Of a DNA stretch of 64,000 nt, positions 31,975 through 41,774 are shown in pieces (position 1 is the stretch's first letter; every line of letters begins with the position of its first letter). The position numbers were made by a program, and so were the translations under genes. The notes under the pieces were generated by a model that was given only the letters and a program-made list of their open reading frames with translations, searched no databases and had not been told where the DNA came from. The DNA is taken from positions 56,414,890-56,478,889 of the forward strand of contig CM075760.1 of the NCBI GenBank assembly GCA_037974335.1. The letters run 5' to 3'. This DNA comes from Prionace glauca (taxonomy: Eukaryota; Chordata; Chondrichthyes; Carcharhiniformes; Carcharhinidae).

Positions 31975-32033
31975 TAAAGAATGGAAATATGGTGATGTGG
32001 ATGGATCCGGGACGGTGGTGACTGTCACAGCCC
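31975..32033 (+). CDS. NAR-type J segment
   Basis: Translates as KEWKYGDVDGSGTVVTVTA and ends in phase 1 at a consensus donor (GTAAGT). The DGSGTVV core replaces the FGxGT of ordinary TCR J segments, as in IgNAR J (DGxGT). The donor has the phase needed to splice either to the germline-joined NAR exon at 36330 or to the supporting V exon at 39913. Confidence 0.9.
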
Positions 32034-32892
32034 GTAAGTAATTCCAAACCCCGCCTTGTTACAGTCTGTCTCGTTTAATGTCCCCTTTGTGTTCGGTGCA
32101 GACTCGATGGGCCGAAGGGCCTGTTTCTGCACTGTAGGGTTTTATTAATAACTTTATCATTGTGATCTGTATTTCAATCCCATCGAATCTTCCTGTGGAA
32201 AATCATCCGGTACAGATTCCGAGTTGGGATCAGGGTGTGATTCGGGAACCGGCTCCAGTCAGTCCCGGGGAAGGTGTCTGTGAGACCTGCTGGAGTCGGC
32301 GGTCAGCGGGACATGGATGGTGGGGCGAAACCTCGGGGGGGAGACTGGGGCGGGGGTGGAGTGGGTTCGGGGAAAGGGTGGTGAGGCGCGGGGTGCGGGT
32401 GTTAGTGTTCCGTGTTCTGAGAGAGTTGACAGCGTCTGGGCGAATTTTGCTTTAAGGGGCACATCAAAATCAAGAGTGCAGACACTCCTGATATATTTCT
32501 TTTAACAAACTCAAATTGAGGACACTCTCGAATCCACTCTGGATGTGAAATGTGACTGGGAGAGAACCGTCTGCCGTTTACAGCCCCACAGCGGGGTCTC
32601 AGAGCTCTCTCCTGGGCAGTAGATTGCAGTCCCAGCCATGCAATGTCAATAAGCTACCGGCTGAATGAGATCAATGTCACTGCGGCCAGTCCAGTTAACC
32701 ACAGTGACTCTATCAATACCTCACCCAGGCGGCAAACTGGAAATTAAACCACGGTCTTCAGGTATAAGGAACCTTGTTGTCGGTCCGCAGGAATTTTGTA
32801 ATAAAGAAGTCAGTGACTGGAAACAGTGACATTGCACCTGATATTTCTTTAAATATCCTCCATATAAAAATCAATTTTTTTCTAATTTTCCC
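32034..32892. other. Intron 3' of the NAR cassette; one SINE tail piece
   Basis: Contains a SINE tail fragment at 32088-32150 (gcagactcgatgggccgaag). The rest shows nothing I recognise. A GC-rich stretch at 32240-32420 has no exon signature. Confidence 0.4.
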
Positions 32893-33830
32893 AAAGTCAC
32901 ATGGGGTGAATCAAATTGGATGAAGACTGACATCTGTGATACTGCGAAACTCCGGCGGAAGTCGGGATGGATCATCCACTCGACACCTCTGGATGAAGAT
33001 TGTTGCCAATGCAGCGGATATTTTAGGCCACGTGGTTACAGATTGTGTTTGAGTTCAATGCAGATGCTGATGGCCCATAGTGTCTTATGGATGCCGACTA
33101 ATGAATTGCTAGATCTATCTCATTTAGCACGGTGACTGTGTCATACTACAGGATGGAGCATAGCTCAATGTAAAGACAGGACTTTGTGTCTACAAGGACT
33201 GTAGGTGGTCACTCCTGCTGACACGGCTCTGGTGATGCATCTGCAGCAGACAGGTTGCTGAGGATGAGGTCAAGTATGTGTTTTGATAAGAGAAGGGATT
33301 AAGGGTTATGGGGAGAGGGCGGGAAGGTGGAGCTGAGTCACGACAGATCAGCCATGATCTTATTGAATGGCGGGGCAGGCTCGAAGGGCCAGATGGCCTA
33401 CTCCTGCTCCTATTTCTTATGTTCTTATGTTCTTATGTTTTGCCCTCTTGGCAGTTGCCTTGCTCTCTGCCACAGTTCCAATCTAGCAGTTATGTCCAGC
33501 TGTATGCTATCGAGCCAGACATAGTGATGGATATTGAAATCTCCCAACCAGGGTTCATTCTACACCCTTGCCATCTTCAGTGCTTTTGAACACAAAATGG
33601 AGGAGTTTAGATACATCAGCGGAGGCACGTGGTAGTCAGCAGCAGGTTTTCTTGCCCATATCTGACCTGATGTCAAGAGAGTTTATGAGGTTCAGAGACG
33701 ATATTGAGCGCTTCCAGGGCAAGTGGTTCCCGACTATACCCCGTTGTGCCGCCAGCTCTGCTGAGTCTGTCCTACCAATGGATCAGGACATACAGAGGTT
33801 GATGATGGTTGTTTCTGAGCTATTGCTGTG
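32893..33830 (-). mobile_element. Non-CR1 LINE fragment split by a CR1 tail
   Basis: Two pieces, 32893-33274 and 33440-33830, look like adjacent parts of one inverted non-LTR element. The first contains acatggggtgaatcaaattg and gatggatcatccactcgaca. The second contains gttatgtccagctgtatgct and ctctgctgagtctgtcctac. Related sequence is at 58120-58520. I recognise these as repeats; the exact domain (between endonuclease and RT) is an inference. Confidence 0.5.
33276..33439 (+). repeat. CR1-clade LINE 3' tail, nested
   Basis: Last 160 bases of the subfamily at 252-1903: aagggattaagggttatggg to cttatgttcttatgttc. The words ttttg flank both sides. Confidence 0.85.
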
Positions 33831-34426
33831 ATTGATTTGTACGCCTGATTACTTTTAATTGAAATCACACAGTGCAGTGAGAGAGTAAGGATGAAGTGGA
33901 AAAAAAACAGCACACAATTGTGAAGGAAGTATTCCATTAGAATAAGCAATTAATCGACAATAAGAGAAGGATTGGATTCTCTCTGGAGAATACTGAAAAT
34001 ACAACACCCTAATACCCAAGGATTGATCGTGGGATTTGTGGAGATTCGGGTTATAGTGTAATATTTGGTCTCTTTGTTTAGGAAGGATCTACATACTTCT
34101 GGGGGAATTTAATGAATGTCCTTCAAATAGAATTTTGGGGTAAAATGCTTGTCCTTTGGGAGGGGGTTGTATACCCATTGCCTATTTTCTCTAGACTAAG
34201 GAGTGAACTCACTAGAACTTATTATATTCTCAAAGGACTTGACAAGACAAATTCGGGGTGTTTGTTTTTCTAGATTGGAAAGTCTGCAACTTGGGGTCAG
34301 ATTTGCAGAAAACCTGTTCAGCCATTTGGTCTGCGAAGAGGGGAGACTTCATCAGTCAAAGCCATTGTGGTGAATGTGGGAATTATGTGTATCAGAGAGC
34401 TGTGGATAGTCAGTGTTGATCGCAGT
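33831..34426. other. No recognised feature
   Basis: AT-rich intronic sequence. No gene or repeat identified. Confidence 0.35.
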
Positions 34427-34905
34427 CAAGATAACGTTTGACAAAGGGTCATCTGGACTCGAACGCCAGCTCTTTTGTGGAGAATCATAGAACCCTAGAG
34501 TGCAGAAAGAGGCCCTTCGAGTCTGCACCAAACACAATCCCACCCAGGCCCTACCCACATATCATGCCCAATAATCCTTCTAACTTACGCAATCCCTGGA
34601 CACTAAGGGGCAATTTCTTAGCATGGCCAATCGACCTAACCCACACATCTTTGGATTGTGGGAGGAAACCGGAGTACCAGGAGGACACCCATGCTGGCAT
34701 GGGGAGAATGTGCAAACTCCACACAGACATTGACCCGAGTCGGGAATCGAACCCAGATCCCGGAAGCTGTGAAGCAACAGGGCTAACATTGTGCTACCGT
34801 GCCGTCCTTTCCTGTCCTTATAGATACTGTCAGACCTGTTGAGATTTTCCAGCATTTTCTCTTTTGGTTTCAGATTCCAACATCCGCAGTAATTTGCTTT
34901 TACCC
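34427..34905 (+). repeat. Short interspersed repeat interrupted by a SINE
   Basis: Left piece 34436-34472 (acaaagggtcatctggactc) and right piece 34812-34905 (gagattttccagcattttct, ccaacatccgcagtaatttg) form one repeat. A full SINE lies between them. Confidence 0.55.
34473..34811 (-). repeat. tRNA-derived SINE, full length, inverted
   Basis: Inverted tail gagaatcatagaaccctaga, body gtgggaggaaaccggagtac and atggggagaatgtgcaaact, and head gaatcgaacccagatcccgg to gtgctaccgtgccgtcc. Confidence 0.88.
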
Positions 34906-35039
34906 ATCAGTTGGAACTATTGCTTCGATGTCTGTTTTTCTCAGGAAAGAAACGAGTAACATTTCACTTATCCCTTGAAACGGGGAACATGGTGGGTTGC
35001 ATTTTTTCCAGAGATTGGAGAAACACGAGGAGGATTCAG

Positions 35040-35262
35040 TAAAGCTTATACTTTAGTCACAACTACGGCTTATATTAACAATGCAATGAAGTTACTGTGA
35101 AATTCCCCTAGTCTGGCGCCTGTTCTGATCAATGCCCTGAACCAGCAGGTCATTTCAGAATGCAGCAGGAACCCTGAACACCGGGAGGAAACCCGTGCAA
35201 ACAGGAGGAGACCTTACAAACTCCACACAGATAGTGACCCAAGCCAGAAATCGAATCACACT
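35040..35262 (-). repeat. tRNA-derived SINE (HE1 type), inverted
   Basis: Inverted tail caatgcaatgaagttactgt, tctggcgcctgttctgatca, body ggaggaaacccgtgcaaaca and head agccagaaatcgaatcacac. Confidence 0.75.
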
Positions 35263-35264
35263 CT

Positions 35265-35400
35265 CTACTGTCGCTCTCTCTCACACACTCTGTACCCGCT
35301 CTCGTTCACACATTCAATCTCACGCACTTTCTCTCTCTCTCTCTCTCCCTCTCTCTCTGACACATACACACTCTGTCTCACCCACAAATCTCCTCCCTAC
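35265..35400. repeat. CT-rich simple repeat
   Basis: Runs of ctctctct with interspersed cacacactc. Confidence 0.75.
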
Positions 35401-35401
35401 A

Positions 35402-35828
35402 CATTCAGTGAAATATTTTTTTTCAATAGTGAGGCGACCAGCACTGTACACAGTACTCCTGATGTGACCTACCGAAAGCTTTTATAGCTCTAACATAACC
35501 CCGCTGTTTTAATTTTTTTTGGCCTCGACTTACAAAGGTAGTTGTCCCGTCTGCCCCTATTATCATGTCCTATCTCCTTCAGGGATTTGTGGACAAGGAA
35601 TCAAATCTTTCTGTTCATTTGAGCTTTCCAGTGGCCTGCCATTCATTAAATACTCCCTTGTCTTGTTACTCCTCCCAACGTGCATCCCCTTGCAATTTTC
35701 AGGATTAAGTTCCATGTGCCATTGACCTCCCATCTGACCAAGGTGCCAATATCACCCGACAACCTTTGCTCACTCTTAGCCATTCTGTCAATCTTCGTGT
35801 CATGAGAAAACTTACCTACCATCGTCCA
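35402..35828 (-). repeat. CR1-like LINE fragment (copy A of a pair)
   Basis: Minus-strand decayed RT end, including a box like FSHDTKID near 35820. Over 35440-35725 it is very similar to 37612-37925 (shared aatagtgaggcgaccagcac, ctttccagtg-cctgccattc). Confidence 0.65.
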
Positions 35829-36150
35829 CAAACAGACACACAACAACACACACACACACTCACACACACAAACTCAAACAAACACACAAACTCACAACAC
35901 ATGCACACATATACACACACATACTCACACACACAAACTCACACACATACTCACACACACAAACTCACACACACACACAAACTCACATACATACACACAC
36001 ACACAAACTCTCGCATACACACACACACAAACTCTCACATACACACGCACACATACACACACACACTCACACATACTCATACACACGCACATACACATAC
36101 GCACAAAAACTCACACACACACACACACACACAGACACACACACAGTGCA
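35829..36150 (+). repeat. CA-rich microsatellite
   Basis: About 320 bases dominated by (CA)n with interruptions (acacacaaactcacacacat). It abuts the start of the duplicated NAR V copy. Alternating purine-pyrimidine DNA of this length may form Z-DNA and is prone to slippage. Confidence 0.92.
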
Positions 36151-36329
36151 GTGAGAGAGTGAGGAGGGTGCCTGTTTACCCCAATGAATACCATTCAAAC
36201 TAACCCACATTGTGTGGATTGGGTATAAAGCTGTCCCAGTCCATCCCAATTACAGACATTGTTTGGGGTTTTAGCTCCGTTGTCTGGTTCAGCTCTGATG
36301 GTCCATTAAACTCTGTGTTTAATTTGCAG

Positions 36330-36677
36330 GATCTTTCAGTGGGTCAGTGACACAGAGCCCAGCGGCGGTGACCAGGAAGGAATGTCAGTCTCTCACCATC
36401 GCCTGTGTTTTCAAAGCTGATTATTCCAGTTTGGAGGGCGGACATTTCTTTAGACAAACACAGATCGGGAAAGAACGGGAGCGGATCTCCAGCGGAGAGA
36501 GATTTGTTGTGTCCGTGAATAAAGCACAAAATACATTTTCGCTGGAAATTCGGGATGTGAGAGTTGAAGACACCGCCATCTATTACTGTAAAGCTCAGTA
36601 TAAACATCGATGTCGGAGTAACGTTTCGGAAGCGCGTTATGCAGACGGACCTGGGACGGTGGTGAATGTCACAGCTG
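36330..36677 (+). CDS. Germline-joined NAR-type V(D)J exon, leaderless
   Basis: One open exon of 348 bases encodes a complete NAR-type variable domain with J already attached: KECQSLTIACVFKADY, KERERISSGERFVVSVNK, EDTAIYYCKAQYKHRCRSN and ADGPGTVVNVTAG. There is no RSS, so V, D and J must have been fused in the germ line by an ancestral rearrangement. It is a paralogue of V1 (same flanking intron) but its leader exon is cut off and the leader donor is changed (CCCCAATGAAT for CCCCGTGAGT). The acceptor (tgtttaatttgcag) and donor (GCTG|GTAAGT) are both good and both phase 1; 348 is divisible by three. Cysteines lie at residues 19, 26, 87 and, in CDR3, 95. Phe replaces the core Trp (HFFRQ). Two N-glycosylation sequons, NVS and NVT. 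It could be an internal cassette exon of the receptor transcript or an unused relic. Confidence 0.9.
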
Positions 36678-37261
36678 GTAAGTGACTCCAAGCCGAAATA
36701 TGTTACAGAATTAGTAGGTTCATGTCCGCACTGTGGAGTTGGTAGTGTGGTAATTTAATTGCGTTCGTATTTCTGTGACCCAGACCAGTGCTCTGTCTGC
36801 ACACGGTCAAATCTCACCAGGGCAGCTGGTGCACTTTAATGGAAATTTATGTCAGCAACTGGAACTAAAAGCCAATCTCAGTGTGGCGATGATAAACTGT
36901 TACGGATAGAAATCTGCCGTTTTCAGCTGGTGAAGTAAATATGCTCATTAGTATAAAACAATATGGTTTACTTTTATATGCTGTCTGAAATTATGCTGAG
37001 CGAGGCACTGAGTAGAAAGAAATTGTTGTGGCTCCGAATGTGGAATACCCAGGTATTCTACTTGGCTGTGACATGGCACCGGAAATGCCCATGGCAAACC
37101 GAATCCTCCCATTGTCCCCTGATTGGCCATTTAAGTTGGCAATTACTTCCAAGGTCATTCCACTTATTAAAGATTGCTTCTGTTACTGTTTTTTCTAAGA
37201 TGAAGAATGTTCCATGATGCCTTCCTTGCCCGTTGATACAGCATAGTTGAAATATGCTATC
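36678..37261. other. Intron, nothing recognised
   Basis: The first 40 bases after the donor resemble those after the J at 32033, then similarity ends. No other feature is seen. Confidence 0.4.
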
Positions 37262-37930
37262 ATTGAGTTATATAACATGGATTAGGCCCTTCAGCTTATC
37301 AAGTCAGTACCAACAAAATCTTCATTAATTCCACCTTCCAGCACTAGGCCCATAGCCTTAAATATTTTAAAAGTTCATCTACATCCTCCATCTCCTTATC
37401 TAAATATATGCAGCCTGTTTATTGACCCTTCAACTATGGGGAGCATTTGCTTCCCATCTACCCTGTCAACCCCTGTATAAAATTACAGACCTCAAAGAGG
37501 ATCTCTGCTCTGAAGAGCACAATGTAAGCTTATCCTGGGCTCTCCTTGAAGTTCAAGTGCTCCATCGTAGGCGACATCATGGTGAATCTCCTCTGTTCCC
37601 CTTCAGTGAAATCATATCCTTTCAATAGTGAGGCGACCAGCACTGTACACAGTACTCCAGATGTGGCCTATCGAAAGCTTTTACAACTCTAACATTACCC
37701 CACTGTTTTAATAATATATGCCATGACTTATTAAGACGATTGCCACGTCTGCCTTTATTATAATGTTCTATCGCATTCAGTGATGTGTGGACAAGGAATC
37801 AAATCTTTCTGTTCATTTGAGCTTTCCAGTGTCCTGCCATTCATTAAATACTCCCTTGTCTTGTTACTTCTCCCAACGTGCATCCCCTTGCAATTTTCAG
37901 GATTAAGTTCCATCTGCCAATGACCTGCAT
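37262..37930 (-). repeat. CR1-like LINE 3' part (copy B of a pair)
   Basis: Inverted 3' end (ttaggcccttcagcttatca) and decayed RT C-terminus. It contains the 310-base segment shared with copy A at 35402-35828. Confidence 0.7.
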
Positions 37931-38779
37931 TTCACCCCACCCATTACCGTCAATATGAAAGCATTACTCCTCTATTTTCAACACCACTTAGAAGAGGAAA
38001 TGATTGTGGTGATAAACGCAATGGAGCCCAATCTGGAACATTCTGAAAAGATTTTAACACAAACATAAGAAATGACTTATATCTTTGAAATAAGTGAACC
38101 AATGATTACCATATCAGATTCCATACTGAAAATGATTGCGCTGTGAGAAGATATTAAGTATGCAAATATACTGCCTTCTCAAGAGTTCAGAAGCATTCAA
38201 CAGAAAATATTCTCCGGAGGTTTGACAAAGCGGATTCTGGGCATGTGTCCAGGCAGGGACGCCTTTAGCTTTGGGTCACAGATTTTAAATAATTGTCAAT
38301 AATTGAGAAGATAAATTCCTTTGGTCATTCCATTTATGAGAATCTGAGAAGTGTATGTGTCAGAGAACTGTGAATGCTCAGTGGTTTTGTGTATTCAAGG
38401 CAAATACGGACAAGGTTTTGCAAATTAAAATGATTTTTTTTAACTGGATAAGTTCAGGAATGTGTTGGTGAGTTAGCCCCAACTTTGTTGAAAACAGGGA
38501 AGTTTTTAGAGTTCCCTCTTTAAGTTCTTAAGTGTGTATCTCTCGAAAGTTAAAGAGCCTAGGTTACATTTTCTCTGGAAGGTAAAGAGAGAAGAGAACA
38601 ATTCATAAAAAACATTTAAATTCTGATTGTTTAATGTGTGGGTGTTGACCAGTTCTTTATTTGTATGTGAGATTAGAACAATTTATACACGGTCATCACT
38701 AATAAAACTAATACACAGATTGGGAGTAATAACTGTATGCTGAATTGTCCGAACTTGTCACATAGAACAGTTGGAGAAG
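37931..38779. other. Intron, nothing recognised
   Basis: AT-rich sequence without recognisable exon or repeat. Confidence 0.35.
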
Positions 38780-38945
38780 GTAGTTTTGTTGCATTCGTGG
38801 GGCATCTTGAACATACAGGGGGAAGAAGGTAATAGATCTACAAAGGGAGCTGGATGTAAATATCAACTAAATTTCTGGATGGAGGAGGCCGGTCTGGATA
38901 AATTTGCAACATGAATCAGTTGGGCCAAATGGTATAATCTATTTC
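38780..38945 (+). repeat. LINE-like fragment
   Basis: Only the typical end (cagttgggccaaatggtata) and a decayed upstream part are recognised. Confidence 0.35.
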
Positions 38946-39912
38946 GGCAGACTCTTAAGACTTAGAGCAAACCCTGCCCGAAGAACCAGGGAGAGAACGT
39001 TAATGTGCAGAAAGTATTGAAATTGTCAGAGAGCCGGAAGAGGCCGTTCCCAGTGTGTAACTGTAAAACCACTGTGGAAACTGAACAAACTGAACAAACT
39101 GAACCTAACAGACAGCTGAGAGCCTTGGAGACAAGTTCCCACAATTACAAGACACCAAATAACAGATTGTGAATATAGAAATAAAATGAAACTGGCTAAA
39201 TAATTCTATTTTAATGGAAAGGGAGAACAATACTTTACATAGAAAGAAGATAAACACATTGGTAAAAAGGCAAACATAAACTCCCGGGAAGTTTTAAACC
39301 GATATAAATTAATGACATTTGACCATCGATGTGCAGCGTCGTTCAGTCCCTTTGAATTTGATAAATCACAATAATGTTCTGTTGGATCTTGCTGTGCTCG
39401 GTTGTGGAACACCTCTGGGTTATCCTCGGATGATCATTTCTGGAAAAAAGATTGCCTCACTGATCATAAAATGTTCCCTAGTGCTTTTCTGTCAATAAGA
39501 AAAGTAGAAACTGAATTGTACTCTACATCATGGGATCATGCAACGCGGAAGAATGGCATTCGGCCCTTCTGGTAGATGCTGCCCCTTTATAAATGAAATC
39601 TAATTCTTCCTAACCCTATTAAAATTTCCCCATTACCCTGTTTGCCTTTCCTGTGCTGGTACTTGATCATAACCAGTTGGTAATGACCAACTGCTCATTC
39701 ACTGTTGAATCTGTTGTCACCACTCATCATGACAATGCATCCCAGATCAGTAGTACCATTTCAGTCCTCGCTGGTTTGTATCGTAATAACGGTGAATATA
39801 GTTCCATCAGATATAATAGAGTTACAATACCGCAAATGAAGACATGTTCCTGTGATTCCCATAGTGCATGATAAAAAAGTGGATAAAATATCCTTTTTTT
39901 TTAATCCTCCAG
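38946..39912. other. Intron with one small LINE trace
   Basis: A short inverted CR1-like trace lies at about 39530-39640 (agaatggcattcggcccttc). The final bases before the next exon form a strong polypyrimidine tract (cctttttttttaatcctccag). Confidence 0.45.
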
Positions 39913-40218
39913 ATTCCAGTTCCCTGGTGTCCAAGAATCCGCCTCTCCAAACCTCTGCTACAGGCAACACAGTTACTCTAAGATGTGGATATTCAGGGTT
40001 ATGTCAGTACACAGTATACTGGTACAGTCAAACCCCAGGGCAGGCTCCGGAATTATTGCATCAGGCACACACTTCAGGAGGGGACAACAAAGAAAATGTT
40101 GCCGGAGACAGAATTTCTGCTTCTACCGATTCTAGCCAGAAAATCGGCCAGTTAACAATCTCCAAACTGCAACTGAGCGACTCGGCTGTTTATTACTGTG
40201 CACTGAGTCAACACACAG
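39913..40218 (+). CDS. TCR delta-type supporting V segment, leaderless
   Basis: A V-set domain of 102 residues: SATGNTVTLRCGYSGLCQY, core Trp in YTVYWYSQTPGQAPELL, GDRISASTDSSQKIGQLTIS and LSDSAVYYCALS. Instead of a leader it has a splice acceptor and starts in phase 1, so the upstream NAR exon must supply the signal peptide. That is the hallmark of the NAR-TCR supporting V. An extra Cys at residue 31 in CDR1 (GLCQY) is the expected partner for the extra FR1 Cys of the NAR domain. The domain is intact and ends at a good 23-RSS. The first codon is completed by the donor used: D from the exon at 36330, H from the J at 31975. Confidence 0.92.
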
Positions 40219-40257
40219 CACAGTGATACAGAACACAGAGAGAGAGGTACAGAAACC
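40219..40257 (+). other. RSS of the supporting V, 23-type
   Basis: Heptamer CACAGTG (40219-40225), 23-base spacer, nonamer ACAGAAACC (40249-40257). Confidence 0.93.
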
Positions 40258-40381
40258 TCAACATGGTGAGAATTATAGCCATAGTGATACAGAACAGGGA
40301 GAGAGAGTGGTACAGAAACCTGAACATGGTGAGAATTATAGGCACAGTGATACAGAACACAGAGAGAGCGGTACAGAAATA
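40258..40381 (+). repeat. Two extra tandem copies of the V RSS unit
   Basis: The RSS and about 25 bases after it are repeated twice more with a period of about 61-63 bases. Copy 2: CATAGTG (40280-40286), 25-base spacer, ACAGAAACC (40312-40320). Copy 3: CACAGTG (40343-40349), 23-base spacer, ACAGAAATA (40373-40381). Between units runs catggtgagaattatag. Confidence 0.88.
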
Positions 40382-40627
40382 TGAACATGATGAGGATTAT
40401 ATTGTGGTACCATAGTAGCTGAATCTTCCTTAACTCCCGTGCAATAACCTCCCAGTCCCTAAGGAGAACACTAAGCTCTCTCAATTGCACCCCCTCCCCT
40501 CCACAGCAATCCCCACCACCGCCTTCCATCCCCACAGTGATATTCACTGAGTGTACACCATTACTGGTCTGAACCAACCCAACTGGGACACGACAGAGGG
40601 ACAGAGAGAGGTGGACGAGACCACAAT

Positions 40628-40655
40628 AGATTTTGTTATGGAATCAAAGGGTGTG
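40628..40655 (+). other. RSS of the delta-type J, 12-type, weak heptamer
   Basis: Nonamer AGATTTTGT (40628-40636), 12-base spacer, heptamer GGGTGTG (40649-40655). The four bases TGTG match the consensus CACTGTG but the three before them do not. The J coding start is set by this choice. Confidence 0.6.
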
Positions 40656-40718
40656 TGACATATGGAGAGACTAGAAAGCTCATCTTTGGCAATGGAACCA
40701 GGCTGATTGTGGAACCCA
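40656..40718 (+). CDS. TCR delta-type J segment
   Basis: Translates as TYGETRKLIFGNGTRLIVEP with the FGxGT core of TCR J segments and ends in phase 1 at a consensus donor (GTAAGT). It lies only 437 bases after the supporting V and 1.95 kb before the constant exon. It is the only FGxGT J I found in the window. Confidence 0.92.
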
Positions 40719-41164
40719 GTAAGTAACTAATTCTGGATAATGATTACTCAACATGTTATTTTTCCCCAAGACTTCCTTGAGACATACAGTCGCTGTGTTA
40801 TTTCAATTATCACTGTATTTTTTTGAATGGAAGTGGTGAGTAGTTCTCACCGGGAATCCAAAGAACAGCTTCACTGGGCATTGAGATAGAGCAGATGAGA
40901 GTTTTATTGTTTCCACAATTCAGGATTGTTTCCTTAAAACATTTAACTGGCCTTTAATATGAAACTCACCTGGTAGCTGGCAAGGAGATGTGTTACTGAA
41001 ATGGTTGTGTGTAATGTAATTAAATGATATATTGATAGACAGTTAGAAGAGGCCCACTCCGATTGAGTCATAGAGATAGAGAACACTGTAAAACTCGCTT
41101 CAGCCTAATGAGGGGCAGAAATAATGTAGTCAGGAAGATACTTATCCCCGTTTTAGAGGGATCA
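40719..41164. other. J-C intron, unique part
   Basis: No recognisable second J, D or repeat in this stretch. Confidence 0.4.
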
Positions 41165-41452
41165 ATGAGAAGTGTTTTTTTCGGTGGGGCGGGGGTGGGG
41201 GGCTGGTGAGGAGGAGGCATTGATTTAAGGTACGGGATAGGAGATATGAGGGACATCTGGAACTCACTATCTGGTCGGGTCGCAGTTACAGAGACCCTCA
41301 CAACACTTGGTTATGCACTTTTGATTCCATATTATACACAGTAATAGGCCAAGTGCTGGAAATGGGATTAGAGAAGTCAGTTGGGTTGTCTTTGGACAGA
41401 GCAGACATGAAGGGCCGAAGGGCCTTAGATGTGCTGTAGACTTCTATTTTAT
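41165..41452 (+). repeat. CR1-like LINE 3' fragment
   Basis: Decayed coding end (atctggaactcactatctgg) and tail region agggccgaagggccttagat. Confidence 0.6.
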
Positions 41453-41457
41453 TCCCT

Positions 41458-41752
41458 GTTGGGAGAGTCTAGGACCAGAGGCTAAATCCCAGAGTAAGGC
41501 GTTGCTGAATTAAAGAGAGCGAAAATGAAGAATTTCTTCCATCAGATGGTATCGAATCTGCGGACTTCTTTATCACAGATGGCTGTATAGGGCTGCCGTT
41601 AAGTACTTTCAGTGCTGGGTTAGGCAGATTTTTAATCTGCACGAAAACAAAGGTGATGGGGATATTGTTGGGAAAATGGAGTTGAGGATTATCACATCAG
41701 ATCAGTCGCGATCTCATTGAATAATGGATGGGCCGAGTGGCCTCCTTCTATA
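41458..41752 (+). repeat. CR1-like LINE 3' fragment, second
   Basis: Contains aagaatttcttccatcagat, gatcagtcgcgatctcattg and gggccgagtggcctccttct, related to the subfamily at 252-1903. Confidence 0.6.
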
Positions 41753-41774
41753 CAGAGAAAAGGGAAAAAGTGTA

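Noticed and set aside
34438-34842. A 134-codon frame as a gene
   Set aside because: It runs through an inverted SINE.
35766-36203. A 145-codon Thr/His-rich frame
   Set aside because: It is a translated CA microsatellite.
40533-40571. A possible D or V signal: CACAGTG at 40533
   Set aside because: Neither 12 nor 23 bases downstream is there a nonamer resembling ACAAAAACC, and no heptamer lies upstream at D distance.
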